A stretch of 35,358 bases of DNA, taken from positions 1-35,358 of the forward strand of contig JACMJX010000347.1 of the NCBI GenBank assembly GCA_014380425.1. Direction: 5' to 3'. The stretch comes from Chitinophagaceae bacterium (lineage in GTDB: Bacteria; Bacteroidota; Bacteroidia; Chitinophagales; Chitinophagaceae). Positions 33,140 to 35,358 of this stretch are shown here, piece after piece; the stretch's first letter is position 1; each line of letters begins with the position of its first letter. Both the position numbers and the translations under genes were made by a program. The notes beneath the pieces were generated by a model. That model did not search any database and was not told the DNA's origin. It worked only from the letters and a program-made list of their open reading frames with translations.

Positions 33140-34570
33140 TTATTTTTGACGGCTGGGTATATTATATTTTAACCCCAATAGAAGGCCCGTGGTATGAAGT
33201 TTTACCTTCCCCTCTCCCGCACCTGCCAGTGGTACCTTAATGTATGGTTCTACAAGTAAGGAGAATCTGCCGGATATCATTTTCTCATATCCTAAAGAGA
33301 GAGTCGCGATGGAAAAGAGATGACGATTGCCGTTATAGGTTTTTTCCCCAATGTGAGGCATTCCGTATTTGGTGTAAGAATAGATATAAGTCTCCCGTTT
33401 CATGAAATAGGAGGAAATACCTGCCACACCATAAATGGAATATTTCCTGTTTCTTAGAAAGTCGTACCGCAGCGAAACAGGGATATCGATCACGTAACAA
33501 TCAGCGTCGATTTTTTTCAGATCCACTGTGGTATAATAAGATCCGGGCTCGAACTTGTAATCTTCTTTACCTGCCTGGTACTTTTTCTTGCCAGCATACA
33601 CCCCCGTCTGTAAACTAAGCCTGTTATTGATACGGTATCCAATTCCAACACCATACTCCTGGGAGACAGTGCCCTGCGGTAATGGTTTTACGCTCGTATT
33701 GGCAAAGGAGCCGGAAGCTATCAAATAAAATCCGTGAGGTCTCGCTTTAGTAAGCCTCTGGGTTTCCTGCTTCATGCTTTTTGTACTTTCCAGCTGTTTT
33801 GACAAAGTATCTGTTAGAGTCAGGGCATCGTTCTCCCGCATCAATGTATCCTTTTCATTTAAAGAATCTTCCGGAAATGTAGCTGCTGCCTGTATATTTG
33901 GAGTACCGCTTGCAGGAGCTTTTACGCTGCCCGAAATATTCTTGTCTAAGCCATAAGTTATGCTTTGTTTCTCGACAGCCGGCATCTCAGTGTCGCCTGC
34001 TATGTTTCCTGTCGCTACTTTTTGTAGTGTTCTGTCCTCATTGTTTGCAGACATCTCATTAGATAAAACAGGAAGGTCGGAATAGGGTGGAAGTGCTATA
34101 TGTTCCCCATTTGCAGGCTTCACATAAAGTTTGTCAGCTAAAGAAAAGGCGGGATGTTCCGCTTTTTTAACCACGAGTACAGCATGTCCACGGTCAAGAC
34201 CAGGCATGTCCTTTTCTGAACCGGCATTTTCAGCCGAGCTTTTTACTGCCTTTTTGTTTTCGGCCTGCTTCATACTGCTAAAATTACCTGCCGGGGGGGG
34301 CATTACCGGCTTTTCCGCAGTAATTTCCTTCATAGAAAGCCAGCCTTGGTCACTTCCAGAAGTAAAAATAATATAACTACTTCCGGCAACAGTAAGAGCA
34401 ACAAGTGGCCATAACCAGAAGAAAATGGCTTTCCGGCGGCACTTCTCCGGAAATTCTCTGTCCAGCAAAGTATTCATTGCCTTCCAGTCTTCTTCGTTAA
34501 AAGAAGGCGAAACATTTTCCGCTGCTTCACGGATCCTTGACTCAATGTTATCAAATTGCCTTTTGTTCAT
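33140..34570 (-). CDS. Anti-sigma-like membrane protein with C-terminal outer-membrane beta-barrel domain
   Basis: A 476-residue protein in three parts. Residues 1-45 are a small charged helical domain (RIREAAENVSPSFNEEDWKA) of the type found as cytosolic anti-sigma ends in Bacteroidota. Residues about 46-68 are one membrane span (KAIFFWLWPLVALTVAGSSY). Then comes a long polar, low-complexity periplasmic linker to about 280. The last 190 residues are a PorT-like outer-membrane barrel pattern (GFYLIASGSFANTSVKPLPQ, YGVGIGYRINNRLSLQTGVY, FSLLVEPYIKVPLAGAGEGK). Its ATG overlaps the end of the sigma factor gene by 20 bases, so the two are co-translated. I infer that it holds the sigma factor and senses something at the outer membrane. 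Confidence 0.8.
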   Translation of the reverse strand: MNKRQFDNIESRIREAAENVSPSFNEEDWKAMNTLLDREFPEKCRRKAIFFWLWPLVALTVAGSSYIIFTSGSDQGWLSMKEITAEKPVMPPPAGNFSSMKQAENKKAVKSSAENAGSEKDMPGLDRGHAVLVVKKAEHPAFSLADKLYVKPANGEHIALPPYSDLPVLSNEMSANNEDRTLQKVATGNIAGDTEMPAVEKQSITYGLDKNISGSVKAPASGTPNIQAAATFPEDSLNEKDTLMRENDALTLTDTLSKQLESTKSMKQETQRLTKARPHGFYLIASGSFANTSVKPLPQGTVSQEYGVGIGYRINNRLSLQTGVYAGKKKYQAGKEDYKFEPGSYYTTVDLKKIDADCYVIDIPVSLRYDFLRNRKYSIYGVAGISSYFMKRETYIYSYTKYGMPHIGEKTYNGNRHLFSIATLSLGYEKMISGRFSLLVEPYIKVPLAGAGEGKVKLHTTGLLLGLKYNIPSRQK

Positions 34571-35135
34571 ACACTTTTACAGTTGCTTGTTGCAGCATTT
34601 TCTGGATATTCATCCTTGCCCTTGCAAGATTGCTTTTTGACGTTCCTGTGGTGATTTTAAGGTGCTTTGCGATTTCCTCATGCTTGTAGCCGTCAATCAC
34701 ATAAAGGTTAAAAACAGCCCTGTAAACAGGCGAAAGCCTTTGAACCAACGCCATAATTTCTTTATAGCTCATATGATCTATGGAATTGCCTGCCTGATCT
34801 TCCTGTTCTATTACAGTGTCGTCCATTTCAAGATATAGCTGATGCTTATGATTCTTCCTGAAATGGTCGATGGCCGTGTGTACCATTATTTGCCTGATCC
34901 ATCCTTTAAGGGATGCTTCTACATTTTCATATTTGGGTTTAAATGAACCAAGATCCTTGAACACCTTCAGAAAGCCGTCATTTACAATTTCCACGGCATC
35001 ATGCGGGTTGCTGGTATAGCGCAGGCATACAGACATAGCATATCCATAGAAAGTCGTATAAAATTTTTTCTGACTCTCCCTTTGGAGCTTTGCACACTCC
35101 CTAATGATATGTTCTATCTCCTGATTACCTGTCAA
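34551..35135 (-). CDS. ECF-type RNA polymerase sigma factor
   Basis: A 194-residue sigma-70 family protein of the extracytoplasmic-function type. Region 2 is FYTTFYGYAMSVCLRYTSNP to DAVEIVNDGFLKVFKDLGSF and KGWIRQIMVHTAIDHFRKNH (about 27-95). Region 4 is MALVQRLSPVYRAVFNLYVI, then DGYKHEEIAKHLKITTGTSK and SNLARARMNIQKML (about 128-182). It should direct polymerase to a small set of promoters. It overlaps its presumed anti-sigma partner by 20 bases. No clear autoregulatory promoter can be named in the 120 bases before it. Confidence 0.93.
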   Translation of the reverse strand: MTGNQEIEHIIRECAKLQRESQKKFYTTFYGYAMSVCLRYTSNPHDAVEIVNDGFLKVFKDLGSFKPKYENVEASLKGWIRQIMVHTAIDHFRKNHKHQLYLEMDDTVIEQEDQAGNSIDHMSYKEIMALVQRLSPVYRAVFNLYVIDGYKHEEIAKHLKITTGTSKSNLARARMNIQKMLQQATVKVYEQKAI

Positions 35136-35256
35136 GACGAATCATTTATAGTACCAATATTCGGAATAAAACGTGAAATGGTTGCGTATTGGGGCAAGAT
35201 TTCTGAAAACAGGGTTTCTGTAAGGTATTTTAGTACACGGTAGCCGTTTTTCTGGT

Positions 35257-35292
35257 AAAAAAAAGGCGCACCGCAGATGGGTACGCCTTTTT
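35257..35292 (-). terminator. Strong intrinsic terminator of the gene at the right edge
   Basis: Minus strand: AAAAAGGCG (35292-35284), a 15-base middle in which ACC and GGT can also pair, then CGCCTTTTT (35268-35260) continuing to an 8-base U-tract ending at 35257. It lies about 20 bases after the TAG of the partial gene and isolates it from the sigma factor gene downstream. Confidence 0.88.
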
Positions 35293-35312
35293 GCAAATTT
35301 TATCTTATTATA

Positions 35313-35358
35313 CTAAGCGTGTGCCTTGTTTCCTTTCACCTTAGCGATCACTTCTTCA
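35313..35358 (-). CDS. C-terminal end of a gene cut by the window edge
   Basis: Reading the minus strand from the window edge, the frame gives EEVIAKVKGNKAHA and then TAG at 35315-35313, followed by a strong intrinsic terminator. A short basic tail before a good terminator suggests a genuine, well-expressed small protein, but 14 residues are too few to name it. Confidence 0.5.
   Translation of the reverse strand, partial: EEVIAKVKGNKAHA

Overview
The window looks like a chromosomal piece of a Bacteroidota, most likely a relative of the Chitinophagaceae. The grounds are the fused DAHP synthase-chorismate mutase, the sigma factor followed by an anti-sigma/beta-barrel protein, the DUF5777, YceI and DUF3857 families, and promoters that fit the Bacteroidota TTTG / TAnnTTTG pattern. 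I see no rRNA, tRNA, CRISPR array, insertion sequence or phage gene.

Layout. Positions 1-4700 form a visibly AT-richer block of small plus-strand genes: the end of an amidase, three VOC proteins, a DUF1579-like protein, a DinB-like protein and a PQ-loop-like membrane protein. The gaps between them hold gene remnants, the clearest being the start of a RibD-C/dihydrofolate-reductase-like gene. After a gene-free 428-base stretch, 5088-14278 is one minus-strand unit for aromatic amino acid synthesis. It is transcribed as leader peptide, pheA, aminotransferase, tyrA, DEAD-box helicase, DAHP synthase-chorismate mutase, aroB, aroA, aroC. Then come an unknown gene plus a BadF/BadG-type sugar kinase (minus), an S41 protease (plus) and tex (minus). 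From 19967 to 27166 there is a plus-strand operon of a very large TPR/MORN-repeat protein and two DUF3857/transglutaminase-like proteins. It is followed by a cystathionine beta-synthase-like gene, an ornithine aminotransferase gene broken by an in-frame TAG, and a VIT-family membrane protein. The right end is on the minus strand: a small membrane protein, a cytochrome c / YceI / DUF5777 group, an anti-sigma/beta-barrel protein, its ECF sigma factor, and the last codons of another gene behind a strong terminator.

The most notable finding is in front of pheA. A good promoter (14248-14278) drives a 26-codon reading frame (14159-14239) in which six of nine consecutive codons (10-18) are Phe and two are Tyr. 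A perfect 14-bp terminator hairpin with an 8-U tail follows and ends 6 bases before the pheA start codon. The 3' end of the leader frame can pair with the 5' arm of the terminator through a 10-bp helix. This is the full set of parts of a ribosome-stalling attenuator, here placed to control the whole common and Phe/Tyr aromatic pathway in a Bacteroidota.
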